DNA of 64,000 nt, taken from positions 434,001 to 498,000 of the forward strand of contig BOKW01000003.1 of assembly GCA_016861185.1 (NCBI GenBank), in the 5' to 3' direction. The position numbers and the translations under genes are program-made. Numbering within the stretch: position 1 is the stretch's first letter; the number at the start of each line of letters is the position of its first letter. Of the stretch, positions 35,732 to 44,435 are shown piece by piece. The DNA is from Betaproteobacteria bacterium (GTDB lineage: Bacteria > Pseudomonadota > Gammaproteobacteria > Burkholderiales > Burkholderiaceae_F). The notes under the pieces were generated by a model that was given only the letters and a program-made list of their open reading frames with translations, had not been told where the DNA came from and did no database searches.

Positions 35732-36952
35732 TCAGTACGTATCCAGCTCCGCCGGCAACCCCGCTGCGCGCAATGCGCGCAGCACTTCCTCGATGTGCTC
35801 GGGGCCGCGCGTCTGCAGCACCATCTCGAGCTGTGCGTTCTGCGCCGGCAGCGTGGTGAACGCACGCTGGTGCTCGACTTCCTCGATGTTCGCGCCCGCC
35901 CTGCCGACGATGGCCGCGGCGCGCGCCAGTTCGCCCGGCACGTCGCGCGTGGCCACGCGGATGCGCGCCAGGCGCCCGGCGCGGACCATGCCGCGTTCGA
36001 TGATGTCGGCGAGCATCATCGGGTCGATGTTGCCGCCGGTCAGGATCAGCCCGACCCTCTTGCCGGCGAAGCGTTCGCGGTGACGGATCAGCGCCGCCAG
36101 CCCCGCAGCACCGGCGCCCTCGACGACGGTCTTTTCGATCTCCAGCAGCAGCACGATCGCGTGCTCGATGTCGCCTTCCGACACGAGCACGATGTCATTG
36201 ACCACCCGCCTGACGATCTCGCGCGTGATGAGCCCCGGTGACTTCACCGCGATGCCTTCGGCGAGCGTCGCGTTCGCCGAAGGCAGCTCGATGCCTTTGA
36301 ACAGCGCGTACATCGCGGGAAAGTGCTCGGTCTGCACGCCGACGACTTCGATGCCGGCCTTGATCGCGCGCGCGGCGATCGCCATGCCCGAAATGAGTCC
36401 GCCGCCGCCGATCGGCACGCACAGGCAGTCGAGCTGCGGCTGCGCCGCGAACATCTCGAGCGCGACCGTGCCCTGCCCGGCGATCACGTCGGCATCGTCG
36501 TACGGGTGCACCATCGTCAGCCCGCGCTCGGCGGTGAGCCGCGTGGCTTCGGCCTTGGTGTCGTCGAAGTTCTCGCCGAACAGCACGATCTCGGCGCCGA
36601 AGCCGCGCGTGCGTTCGACCTTGACCATCGGCGTGAACTTCGGCATCACGATCACCGCGGGCACGCCCATCCGTTGCGCGTGGTACGCGACCCCCTGCGC
36701 GTGGTTGCCCGCCGACACGGCGATCACGCCGCGCGCGCGCTCGTCGGCGGTGAGCCGGCTCATGCGGTTGTACGCCCCGCGCTCCTTGAAGCTCGCGGTG
36801 AACTGCAGGTTCTCGAACTTCAGGTAGACCTCGGCGCCGGTGATCTGCGACAGCGTGCGCGAGTGCAGGCACGGCGTGTTCTCAATCTGCCCGCGCAGCC
36901 GCTCGGCGGCGCGGCGGACGTCTTCGATCGAAATGTCGGGCGAATCGCTCAT
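35732..36952 (-). CDS. ilvA: Threonine ammonia-lyase (short, single ACT-like domain)
   Basis: A PLP-dependent deaminase converting threonine to 2-oxobutyrate for isoleucine synthesis. The 406-residue protein has PLP-lysine K56 in TASFKERGAYN, the glycine loop PIGGGGLISG, VSAGNHAQGVAYHA, and VVEGAGAAGLAAL. The C-terminal ACT-like region (RIRVATRDVPGELARAAAIVGRAGANIEEVEHQRAF) is single, as in TdcB/YgkB-type enzymes, whereas the E. coli IlvA regulatory half is longer. The start is ATG 36952 with GGGGAG upstream; an upstream in-frame ATG at 36985 is less likely. Confidence 0.9.
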   Translation of the reverse strand: MSDSPDISIEDVRRAAERLRGQIENTPCLHSRTLSQITGAEVYLKFENLQFTASFKERGAYNRMSRLTADERARGVIAVSAGNHAQGVAYHAQRMGVPAVIVMPKFTPMVKVERTRGFGAEIVLFGENFDDTKAEATRLTAERGLTMVHPYDDADVIAGQGTVALEMFAAQPQLDCLCVPIGGGGLISGMAIAARAIKAGIEVVGVQTEHFPAMYALFKGIELPSANATLAEGIAVKSPGLITREIVRRVVNDIVLVSEGDIEHAIVLLLEIEKTVVEGAGAAGLAALIRHRERFAGKRVGLILTGGNIDPMMLADIIERGMVRAGRLARIRVATRDVPGELARAAAIVGRAGANIEEVEHQRAFTTLPAQNAQLEMVLQTRGPEHIEEVLRALRAAGLPAELDTY

Positions 36953-37005
36953 GTTTCTCCCCGCAGGACGGCGCAGTTTAGCCATGCGTCCTTACAATGC
37001 CCCGC

Positions 37006-37704
37006 ATGCTGCGCATCGCGGGCCTCGCCAAACGCTTCGGCCGGCGTCCGATCCTCGACGGGCTCGACCTCGAACTGGCGGCCGGCGAATACGTCGCGAT
37101 CGTCGGCGAATCGGGTGCCGGCAAGTCGACGCTGCTGAACCTGATCGCCGGGCTCGACGTGCCCGATGCCGGCGGCATCGAGATCGGCGGCGAGGTGCTG
37201 AGTCAACTCGACGAGGATGCCAGGACCCGTCTGCGCCGGACGAAAGTCGGCTTCGTCTTCCAGGCCTTCCACATCCTTCCGCATCTGACGGTCGCGCAGA
37301 ACGTCGAGCTGCCGCTCGTGCTGCTCGGTGTGGCGCCGGCGGAGCGGGCAGCGCGCACACAGGAGCTGCTCGCCGCGGTCGGGCTCGGCGAGCGCGGCGA
37401 CTCGTGGCCGCGCGAGCTGTCCGGGGGCGAGCTGCAGCGCGTGGCGCTGGCGCGCGCGCTCGTGCATCGCCCCGCGCTCGTGCTCGCCGACGAACCGACC
37501 GGCAACCTCGATCCGGAGACGGCCGACGGCGTGCTGCGGCTGCTCGCGCGCACGATCAAGGAGCGCGGCGCCACCGGCATCCTCGTCACGCATTCGCCGC
37601 ACGCCGCGTCGACCGCCGATCGCGTGCTGCGCCTCGAACGGGGCCGGCTGTCCGAGACTGCGCGGCCGACGGCCGACGCCCGACGGCCGACGCACACGGC
37701 ATGA
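37006..37704 (+). CDS. LolD/YbbA-like ABC transporter ATP-binding protein
   Basis: An ATPase of the MacB/LolD type (232 residues from MLRIAGLAKRF). Walker A is GESGAGKST, the Q-loop is FVFQAFHILPHLTVAQNVELPL (a hallmark of the group), signature ELSGGELQRVALARAL, and Walker B LVLADEPTGNLD. An ATG at 36997 overlaps a TACAAT box (36993-36998), so I prefer ATG 37006, which would be leaderless. The C-terminal tail is encoded by an imperfect GGCCGACGC-type repeat and is probably not conserved. It is coupled by ATGA to its permease. Confidence 0.9.
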   Translation: MLRIAGLAKRFGRRPILDGLDLELAAGEYVAIVGESGAGKSTLLNLIAGLDVPDAGGIEIGGEVLSQLDEDARTRLRRTKVGFVFQAFHILPHLTVAQNVELPLVLLGVAPAERAARTQELLAAVGLGERGDSWPRELSGGELQRVALARALVHRPALVLADEPTGNLDPETADGVLRLLARTIKERGATGILVTHSPHAASTADRVLRLERGRLSETARPTADARRPTHTA

Positions 37705-40268
37705 CCTGGCTCCTGCACCGCGTGATCGGCGGCTACGCGCGCGAGCACCCGCTGCGCGCGGTCGTGCAGATCGTCGCGATCGCGATCGGCGTGGCGCTCG
37801 GCTACGCGGTGCACCTGATCAACACGTCGGCGCTGGCCGAGTTTTCGTCGGCCGTGCGGCAGGTCAGCGGGCAGGCCGACGCGTCGATCGTCGGCGCGCC
37901 CGGCGCGCAGGGCGGTTTCGACGAAACGCTCTACGCGCGTGCGGTCGCCGATTCCGCGGTCGAACTGGCCAACCCCGTGCTGGAGATCGAAGCGGCGCTG
38001 GTCGAACCGGCGCGGCTGCGCGGCAGGCCGCTCCCGATCCTCGGCATCGACATGCTGCGCGCCGCGCTGCTCGCGCCGCAGACGATCGGCGAACCGGACG
38101 AAACGGTCGTCGCCGACCGGCGCTTCGCGCTGCTCGACGATGGGCTTTATCTGTCGCCCGCCGCGCTCGAACGGCTGCAACTCGCACCCGGCGACGCGAT
38201 CGCGGTGCAGGTCGGCGGGCGCGTCGAACGGCTGCGCATCGCCGGGCGCGTGCCGGGCGCGCGCGCGGGACAGATCGTCGGCTCGATGGATCTCGCCTTC
38301 GCGCAATGGCGCTTCGACAAACTCGGACGCCTCACGCGCATCGATTTGCGGCTCGCGCCCGGCGCCGATGTCGCGGCGCTCGCGCGCCGTTTGAATCTGC
38401 CCGCGGGCGTTGACGTCGTGCGCGCCGACGAAGCGGCCGCGCGCGTGTCGAATCTCTCGCGCGCCTACCGCGTCAACCTGAACGTGCTCGCGCTGGTGGC
38501 GCTGTTCACCGGCGCGTTTCTGGTCTATTCGCTGCAGTCGCAGGGCGTGGCGGCGCGGCGCACGCAGCTGGCGTTCCTGCGCGTGATCGGCGTCACGCGC
38601 AGCGAGGTCGAGCGGCTGCTCGTGCTCGAGTCGATCGCGTTCGGCGCGGTGGGCGCTGCGCTCGGCGTGCTGGTCGGGCTTGCGGTGGCGGCGGCCGCGC
38701 TGCGGGTTCTCGGCGGCGATCTCGGCGGCGGCTTCTTCACCGGCGTGCAGCCCGCGCTCGCGTTCGATGCGGTCAACGCCGCCGGCTTCTTTGCGCTCGG
38801 TGTGGCGGCGGCCGTTGCGGGCGGCTGGCTGCCCGCACGCGAAGCGGCGCTGGCCACGCCGGCGCCGGCGCTGAAAGCCGGCAGCGGGCTCGATGCCGAC
38901 GCGACCCCGCAGCGCGCCTGGCCGGGCTTCGCGCTGCTCGCGGCCGCCGCGGCGCTGCTCGCCGCGCCGCCGATCGCGGGCATGCCGATCGCCGCGTACC
39001 TCGCGATCGCGCTGCTGCTCGTCGCGGCGATCCTGCTGAAGCCTTCGATCGCGCCGTACGTCTTCGGTCCGCTCGCGCACAGGCTGCAGCGGCGCACGCT
39101 GCCCGCCGCGGCGGCACCCTGGTGGCTCGCGACCACCCGGCTCGCGGCCACGCCGCGCTTTGCCGCGATCGGCGCGGCCGGCATCGTCGCCTCGTTCGCG
39201 CTGATGGTCGCGATGGCGACGATGGTCGCGAGCTTCCGCCACTCGGTCGACGAATGGCTCGACCGCGTGCTGCCGGCCGACATCTACGTGCGCGCGGCGC
39301 CGTTGGCGACCTCGGGCGTGACCACCGCGGCGTTCTCCGCGCGCGATCTCGGCACGCTCGCGTCGCACCCTGCCGTGGCGCGCGCCGACTTCACGCGCAA
39401 CCTGAAGATCTCGCTCGACGCGACACGCGCGCCGGTGTCGCTGATCGCGCGCCCCGTCGACCGCGCCAACCCGATCCGCACGATCCCGCTCACCGGTGCG
39501 AGCCTCGCGTGGCGCCCCGGCATGCCGCCGCCGGCCTGGGTCTCCGAGGCGATCGGAGATCTGTACGGCGCGCAGGTCGGCGGCAAGATCGAGCTGCCGC
39601 TCGCGGGGCGCGCGCAGCGCTTCGTCGTCGCCGGCGTCTGGCGCGACTACGCGCGGCAGTTCGGCGCGATCATCGTCGACGTCGAAGACTACGAGCGCGC
39701 GAGCGGGGATACCTCGCGCACCGAAGCCGCGCTGTGGCTGAAGCCGGGCGCGAACGCCGCGCAGGTGATCCGCGAGCTGCAGGGCAGACTCGACGCGGCG
39801 GCCGCCGACTTCCACGAGCCGGGCGAAATCCGCGCGATCAGCCTGCGCATCTTCGACCGCAGCTTTGCGGTGACCTACGTGCTGGAGATCGCGGCGATCT
39901 TCATCGGGCTCACCGGCATCGCGGCGACGTTTTCCGCGCAGGCGATCGCACGAACGCGCGAGTTCGGCATGCTGCGGCACGTCGGCGTCACGCGCGCGCA
40001 GATCCTCGCGCTGCTCGCGCTCGAAGGGCTGCTGGTCACGCTGCTCGCGATCGCGCTCGGGCTCGCCACGGGGCTCGCGGTCGCGTGGGCGCTGGTCGAG
40101 ATCGTCAACCCGCAGTCGTTCCACTGGACGATGGACTTCCGCCTGCCCGCGGGGCTCGTGCTCGGCCTGATCGCCGCACTGCTCGCCGCGGCTGCAGCGA
40201 CCGCCGTCGTCGCCGGCCGCCGCGCCGTCTCCGGCGAGGCGGTGCTCGCCGTGCGGGAAGACTGGTAA
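37701..40268 (+). CDS. FtsX-like ABC transporter permease (YbbP-type, two FtsX domains)
   Basis: An 855-residue permease. An N-terminal membrane helix (VVQIVAIAIGVALGYAV) precedes a periplasmic MacB-like domain, a first FtsX block (VNLNVLALVALFTGAFLVYSLQSQ to ARRTQLAFLRVIGVTRSEV), central helices, a second periplasmic domain, and a C-terminal FtsX block (EIAAIFIGLTGIAATFSAQA, TREFGMLRHVGVTRAQIL). This equals the YbbA-YbbP family, which pulls lipophilic molecules or lipoproteins out of the inner membrane by mechanotransmission. The following AttH/CrtC-like gene is a usual companion of this type. Confidence 0.9.
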   Translation: MTWLLHRVIGGYAREHPLRAVVQIVAIAIGVALGYAVHLINTSALAEFSSAVRQVSGQADASIVGAPGAQGGFDETLYARAVADSAVELANPVLEIEAALVEPARLRGRPLPILGIDMLRAALLAPQTIGEPDETVVADRRFALLDDGLYLSPAALERLQLAPGDAIAVQVGGRVERLRIAGRVPGARAGQIVGSMDLAFAQWRFDKLGRLTRIDLRLAPGADVAALARRLNLPAGVDVVRADEAAARVSNLSRAYRVNLNVLALVALFTGAFLVYSLQSQGVAARRTQLAFLRVIGVTRSEVERLLVLESIAFGAVGAALGVLVGLAVAAAALRVLGGDLGGGFFTGVQPALAFDAVNAAGFFALGVAAAVAGGWLPAREAALATPAPALKAGSGLDADATPQRAWPGFALLAAAAALLAAPPIAGMPIAAYLAIALLLVAAILLKPSIAPYVFGPLAHRLQRRTLPAAAAPWWLATTRLAATPRFAAIGAAGIVASFALMVAMATMVASFRHSVDEWLDRVLPADIYVRAAPLATSGVTTAAFSARDLGTLASHPAVARADFTRNLKISLDATRAPVSLIARPVDRANPIRTIPLTGASLAWRPGMPPPAWVSEAIGDLYGAQVGGKIELPLAGRAQRFVVAGVWRDYARQFGAIIVDVEDYERASGDTSRTEAALWLKPGANAAQVIRELQGRLDAAAADFHEPGEIRAISLRIFDRSFAVTYVLEIAAIFIGLTGIAATFSAQAIARTREFGMLRHVGVTRAQILALLALEGLLVTLLAIALGLATGLAVAWALVEIVNPQSFHWTMDFRLPAGLVLGLIAALLAAAAATAVVAGRRAVSGEAVLAVREDW

Positions 40269-40274
40269 GGCGGG

Positions 40275-40352
40275 CAGGCGTTTGAACCGAGACACCGAGA
40301 GCACCGAGATAAAGCAATGCATTTCTCTGTGTTCTCCGTGTCTCTGTGGTGA
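40275..40352. repeat. ACCGAGACACCGAG inverted repeat, copy 1
   Basis: The left arm is ACCGAGACACCGAGAGCACC, then a short core with ATGCAT, and the right arm GTTCTCCGTGTCTCTGTGGT. The arms are imperfect complements of about 28 bp. Similar elements are widespread in bacterial genomes. It sits just before the start of the AttH-like gene; a related copy lies just after it. Confidence 0.9.
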
Positions 40353-40365
40353 ACCCCCAGTGTCC

Positions 40366-41433
40366 ATGCTGACCCGCCGCCACCTGCTCCTCGCCGGCGC
40401 CGCGCTGCCGTTCGCCGCGCACGCGCGGGTCGAGTATCCGCCGGTCACGCCGCGGGCGCTCGTGTTTCCGCGCGATCACGGCGCGCATCCGGATTACCGG
40501 ATCGAGTGGTGGTACCTGACGGGCTGGCTCGACGCGCAGCCCCCGCTCGGCTTCCAGGTGACGTTCTTCCGCACGCGCACGCCGATCGATCCGGCCAATC
40601 CGAGCCGGTTCGCCGCGCATCAGCTCGTCATCGCGCACGCGGCGATCGCCGATCCCGCACGCGGCGCACTGCTGCACGACCAGCGCATCGCGCGCGCGGG
40701 CTTTGGCATCGCGCGCGCGGCCGAAGGCGACACCGATGTCGAACTCGATCGCTGGACCTTCCGGCGCCGCACCGACGGCGCGTATGAATGCGCGATCCCG
40801 GCGCGCGGCTTCACGCTGCGGTTCAGCGCACGGCCGACGCAACCCATTCTGCCGCAAGGCGAAGCCGGCTTCTCGCGCAAGGGGTCGAAGCCCGAGCAGG
40901 CGAGCTACTACTACTCGCAGCCGCAGTTGCGCGTCGCAGCCGAACTCGTGCGCGAAGACCGGGCGGTGAAAGCGAACGGCATCGCCTGGCTCGACCATGA
41001 ATGGTCGAGCACGCTGCTCGACCCCGACGCTGCGGGTTGGGACTGGATCGGCATGAACCTCGACGACGGTGCGGCGCTGACCGCCTTCCAGATCCGCCGC
41101 AAGGACGGCGGCCCGCGCATCTACGCGTACGCCGCGCTGCGCGCCGCCGGCAGCGCGCGCGTTGAGGTGTTCGCGCCGGACGAAGTGCGCTTCGAGCCGC
41201 TCGCGCGCTGGACCTCGCCGCGCACGCGCGCGACCTATCCGGTCGCACAGCGCATCGCGATCGGCGCACGCACGTTCGAGACGCGCCCGCTGTTCGACGA
41301 CCAGGAACTCGACTCGCGCGCGACCGCAGGCGCGGTCTACTGGGAAGGCGCGAGCACGCTGCTCGAATCGGGCCGCACGGTCGGGCGCGGTTATCTGGAG
41401 ATGACCGGCTACGTCGCGCCGATGCGGCTTTGA
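40366..41433 (+). CDS. Lipocalin-like AttH/CrtC (carotenoid 1,2-hydratase-like) protein
   Basis: A 355-residue exported protein. The N-terminus (MLTRRHLLLAGAALPFAAHA) is a signal peptide with a double Arg, possibly Tat. It then has DYRIEWWYLTGWL, FQVTFFRTR, YYYSQPQLRV and GIAWLDHEWSS, which define the AttH/hydroxyneurosporene synthase fold (two lipocalin-like barrels). Members often lie with MacB/YbbP-type ABC genes, as here, and are thought to receive or modify a lipid-like cargo; no carotenoid genes are near. An in-frame extension to 40282 is encoded by the repeat and was rejected. Confidence 0.88.
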   Translation: MLTRRHLLLAGAALPFAAHARVEYPPVTPRALVFPRDHGAHPDYRIEWWYLTGWLDAQPPLGFQVTFFRTRTPIDPANPSRFAAHQLVIAHAAIADPARGALLHDQRIARAGFGIARAAEGDTDVELDRWTFRRRTDGAYECAIPARGFTLRFSARPTQPILPQGEAGFSRKGSKPEQASYYYSQPQLRVAAELVREDRAVKANGIAWLDHEWSSTLLDPDAAGWDWIGMNLDDGAALTAFQIRRKDGGPRIYAYAALRAAGSARVEVFAPDEVRFEPLARWTSPRTRATYPVAQRIAIGARTFETRPLFDDQELDSRATAGAVYWEGASTLLESGRTVGRGYLEMTGYVAPMRL

Positions 41434-41454
41434 CCTCGCGGCCCAAGCGAAGGC

Positions 41455-41523
41455 TTCACCACCGAGACACCGAGCACACCGAGAACTTCCAGGTTTTCTC
41501 GGTGCTCTCCGTGTCTCGGTGGT
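41455..41523. repeat. ACCGAGACACCGAG inverted repeat, copy 2
   Basis: Arms CACCACCGAGACACCGAGCA and TGCTCTCCGTGTCTCGGTGG surround a short core CTTCCAGGT, giving a near-perfect hairpin of nearly 29 bp per arm. It lies 21 bp after the AttH-like stop, so the gene is bracketed by two related elements. It may also end transcription of the ABC/AttH unit. Confidence 0.9.
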
Positions 41524-41616
41524 GCGTTCCTCGACCGTCGAGGTCGGCGACGCAACGGCGGTCCGGATGGGCAGTCGCATTACGATGCGCGCGAAGCTTG
41601 ACTCGGAGTCGATGGG

Positions 41617-42018
41617 ATGAAACAAGGCCAGGACTGGCTCGCGCTCGTCACGCTCGCCGCGCTGACGCTGTGCTTCGCAACCGTCTGGCTCGTCGGCAAG
41701 GCGCGCGTGAAATACGGCATCAAGGCGCCCGCGACGACCGGACACGAGATGTTCGAGCGCGCCTACCGCGTGCAGATGAACACGCTGGAGAACGTCGTGA
41801 TCTTCCTGCCCGCGCTGTGGCTCGCCGGTCACTACATCGGTGCGACCGCTGCGACCGCGCTCGGTGCGGTCTGGCTCGCCGGGCGCGTGTGGTACGCGAT
41901 CGCCTACCTGCGCGAGCCGAAGACGCGCGGCGGCGGCTTCGTCCTCGCGTACGTCGCCTGGGGCCTGCTGATGCTCGGCGCGGCCTGGGGCGTGCTGAAG
42001 TCGCTCGCCGGCTTCTGA
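41617..42018 (+). CDS. MAPEG family membrane protein
   Basis: A 133-residue protein with four predicted membrane helices. The family signature FERAYRVQMNTLENVVIFLPALW (residues about 47-69, with the Glu/Arg/Asn glutathione-contact positions) identifies the membrane-associated eicosanoid/glutathione metabolism superfamily, whose bacterial members are glutathione transferases or peroxidases of unclear substrate. It starts at ATG 41617; the ABC exporter gene follows after 4 bp. Confidence 0.9.
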   Translation: MKQGQDWLALVTLAALTLCFATVWLVGKARVKYGIKAPATTGHEMFERAYRVQMNTLENVVIFLPALWLAGHYIGATAATALGAVWLAGRVWYAIAYLREPKTRGGGFVLAYVAWGLLMLGAAWGVLKSLAGF

Positions 42019-42022
42019 TCCG

Positions 42023-43807
42023 ATGGTGACTTCGGCGGCGCCGACGAAGAAACTGCAGCCGCTGCGCGCGCTGCTGCCTTTCGTCGCGCCGTATCGAAAG
42101 CAGATCGCGCTGGCGCTGCTGTTCCTGGCGCTTGCAGCCGCCTCCACGCTCGCGCTGCCGTACGCGGTCAAGCTGCTCGTCGACGGCGGGCTGGCGCTGC
42201 CGGCGGACACGCAGCTCGGCGACCGGCTCGTTGCGATCCGCGAGCATTTCCTGCTGCTGTTCGGCGTGGCCGTGCTGCTCGGCACCTTCACCGCGGCGCG
42301 CTTCTACATGGTGACCTGGATCGGCGAACGCGTGACCGCCGACCTGCGGCAGGCGGTGTACGCGCACGTGCTGCAGCAGAGCCCGCAGTTCTTCGAGACG
42401 CTGAAGACGGGCGAAGTGCTGTCGCGGCTGACGACCGATACGACCGTGATCCAGAACGCGGTCGGCTCGAGCATCTCGATGGGACTGCGCAACAGCGTGC
42501 TCTTCGTCGGCGGGCTGGCGATGCTGGTGGCCACCAGCCCGCGGCTGATGCTGACGGTCGCCGGGATCATCGTGCTGGTCGTGCTTCCGTCGCTCGCCAT
42601 CGGCCGGCGCGTGCGCAAGCTGTCGCGCGCGAGCCAGGACCGCATCGCCGACACCAGCGGCATCGCCGGCGAGATCCTCAACGCGATCCCGGTCGTGCAG
42701 AGCTTCACGCAGGAGGCCGCGGAGGCGCGGCGCTTTTCGGCGGCGAACGAAACAGCCTTCGCCACCTCGGTGCGCCGGACCGGCACGCGCGCGCTGCTGA
42801 CCGCGTTCCTGATCGTCGGCACCTTCGGTGCGCTGCTGTGGGGTTTGTACGGCGGCGTGCAGGCGGTGCTCGCGGGGCAGATCACGGCGGGCCAGCTTTC
42901 GCAGACCGCCCTTTACATCATGCTCGTCGCGTCGAGCGTCGCCGTACTCGCCGAAGTGTGGGGCGACCTGCTGCGCGCCTCGGGCGCGACCGAGAGGCTG
43001 ATGGAACTGCTGTCGGCGCGCTCGGCGATCGCCGATCCGCCCGCGCCGCGCGCGCTGCCCGCGTCTCGCGGCGGCGCGCGCGTCGCCTTCGAGCGCGTGA
43101 CCTTCACCTATCCGTCGCGGCCTGGGCAGCCGGTGCTGCGCGATCTGTCGCTCGACGTCGCGCCCGGGCAGACGGTCGCGCTGGTCGGTCCTTCGGGTGC
43201 CGGCAAGACGACGATCTTCCAGCTGCTGCAGCGCTTCTACGAAGTCGACGTGGGCGCGATCCGGCTCGACGGCATCGACCTGCGCGAGCTGCGCCTGGCG
43301 GACCTGCGTTCGCGCATCGCGGTGGTTCCGCAGGAGCCGGTGATCTTCTCGGGCACGGTGCTCGACAACATCCGCTACGGCCGCGCGGATGCGTCGGAGA
43401 ACGAAGCGCTCGCCGCCGCGCGCGCGGCCTTCGTCGACGAGTTCGCCGCGCGCCTGTCCGACGGCTACGCGACCTTCGTCGGCGAGCGCGGCCTGCGGCT
43501 GTCCGGCGGGCAGCGCCAGCGCATCGCGATCGCGCGCGCGATGCTGAAGAACGCGCCGCTGCTGCTGCTCGACGAGGCGACCTCCTCGCTCGACGCCGAA
43601 AGCGAACGCGCGGTACAGGCGGCCCTGGCCGCCGCGATGCGCGATCGCACGACGATCGTCATCGCGCACCGGCTCGCCACCGTGCAGCGCGCCGACCGCA
43701 TCTTCGTCCTCGAGCAGGGCCGACTCGTCGACTCCGGCACGCACGCCGATCTCGTCGCGCGCGGCGGGCTGTACGCGCGCCTCGCCGAGCTGCAGTTCGC
43801 GGCGTGA
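42023..43807 (+). CDS. ABC exporter, fused membrane and ATPase domains (ABCB/MsbA-like half transporter)
   Basis: A 594-residue half transporter. The N-terminal six-helix type I exporter domain (IALALLFLALAAASTLALPYAVK, coupling helix QSPQFFETLKTGEVLSRLTTDT) is followed by the nucleotide-binding domain: Walker A GPSGAGKTT, Q-loop VVPQEPVIFSGTVLDNIRYG, signature LSGGQRQRIAIARAML and Walker B LLLLDEATSSLD with switch His in VIAHRL. It probably exports lipids or drugs as a homodimer. It is cotranscribed with the MAPEG gene. Confidence 0.92.
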   Translation: MVTSAAPTKKLQPLRALLPFVAPYRKQIALALLFLALAAASTLALPYAVKLLVDGGLALPADTQLGDRLVAIREHFLLLFGVAVLLGTFTAARFYMVTWIGERVTADLRQAVYAHVLQQSPQFFETLKTGEVLSRLTTDTTVIQNAVGSSISMGLRNSVLFVGGLAMLVATSPRLMLTVAGIIVLVVLPSLAIGRRVRKLSRASQDRIADTSGIAGEILNAIPVVQSFTQEAAEARRFSAANETAFATSVRRTGTRALLTAFLIVGTFGALLWGLYGGVQAVLAGQITAGQLSQTALYIMLVASSVAVLAEVWGDLLRASGATERLMELLSARSAIADPPAPRALPASRGGARVAFERVTFTYPSRPGQPVLRDLSLDVAPGQTVALVGPSGAGKTTIFQLLQRFYEVDVGAIRLDGIDLRELRLADLRSRIAVVPQEPVIFSGTVLDNIRYGRADASENEALAAARAAFVDEFAARLSDGYATFVGERGLRLSGGQRQRIAIARAMLKNAPLLLLDEATSSLDAESERAVQAALAAAMRDRTTIVIAHRLATVQRADRIFVLEQGRLVDSGTHADLVARGGLYARLAELQFAA

Positions 43808-43828
43808 GCTGCATCGTGAATCACGGCC

Positions 43829-43855
43829 GTATACTCTGCGCATGATTCATGCGCA
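43829..43855 (+). promoter_or_regulatory. Promoter/operator region of the ccdAB module
   Basis: TATACT (43830-43835) is a good -10 box and lies within the 6-bp palindrome GTATAC (43829-43834). Directly downstream is a perfect 19-bp palindrome TGCGCATGA-T-TCATGCGCA (43837-43855), covering the expected transcription start. It is a natural binding site for a ribbon-helix-helix CcdA dimer and would explain autoregulation. Confidence 0.65.
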
Positions 43856-43867
43856 TGGAGCACCGAC

Positions 43868-44128
43868 ATGCTGCGCTTCGACGACGCCCCCAAACGCGCG
43901 ACCAACCTGTCGCTGAACTCGAAGGTCCTCGACCTTGCGAAGGAGCTGGGGATCAACCTGTCGCAGACGGTCGACGCGCTGCTGGAGGAAGAAGTGCGGC
44001 GGCGGCTGCGCGAGCAGTGGCTCGAGCGCAACCGTGCCGCGATCGAGGCATACAACGCGCGGATCGAGAAGGAAGGCACGTTCGCGCAGCAAGTCCAGAA
44101 GTGGCTCGAAGAGAATCCGGATGGCTAG
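43868..44128 (+). CDS. ccdA: Type II antitoxin CcdA
   Basis: An 86-residue antitoxin. The N-terminal ribbon-helix-helix DNA-binding domain (APKRATNLSLNSKVLDLAKELGINLSQTVDALL) and the charged C-terminal tail (NRAAIEAYNARIEKEGTFAQ), which wraps the toxin, match chromosomal CcdA proteins. GGAG lies 7 bp upstream. Its last 8 bp overlap ccdB, giving translational coupling. A palindromic operator precedes it. Confidence 0.93.
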   Translation: MLRFDDAPKRATNLSLNSKVLDLAKELGINLSQTVDALLEEEVRRRLREQWLERNRAAIEAYNARIEKEGTFAQQVQKWLEENPDG

Positions 44129-44435
44129 GTTTGACGTCTACGCCAACCCGATCGCGGATCAGCGTCGCGAAGTGCCGTACTGGATCGACGTGCAGGCCGA
44201 CTATCTGCACGCGTTGGGCACGCGTGTGGTCGTTCCGCTGCGGCGCGTGCGACCCACGAGCAAGTACGCCGAGCGGCTGAACCCGGTGTTCACGGTCGAA
44301 TCATCCAAAGTGTTCCTCGATACGGCCAACATCGCCACATTCCCCGCGCACCGCCTTTCGAAGCGCGTGACCAACCTCACCGCACACCGTTTGGACATCG
44401 ACAACGCGCTCGATTTTCTATTCCAGGGCATCTGA
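44121..44435 (+). CDS. ccdB: Type II toxin CcdB with an altered C-terminal tripeptide
   Basis: A 104-residue CcdB-fold protein: ARFDVYANP at the start, [23 protein letters not shown], and [19 protein letters not shown] at the end. F-plasmid CcdB poisons DNA gyrase through its last residues Trp-Gly-Ile; here the tripeptide is Gln-Gly-Ile (Q102-G103-I104), so the key Trp is missing. The gene is otherwise full length. Its TGA overlaps the thyA ATG by one base. It may be a weak, changed or tamed toxin. Confidence 0.9.
   Translation: MARFDVYANPIADQRREVPYWIDVQADYLHALGTRVVVPLRRVRPTSKYAERLNPVFTVESSKVFLDTANIATFPAHRLSKRVTNLTAHRLDIDNALDFLFQGI

Noticed and set aside
40282-40365. Longer AttH-like protein starting at 40282
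   Set aside because: The extra 28 residues are translated repeat; the double-Arg signal peptide starts naturally at 40366.
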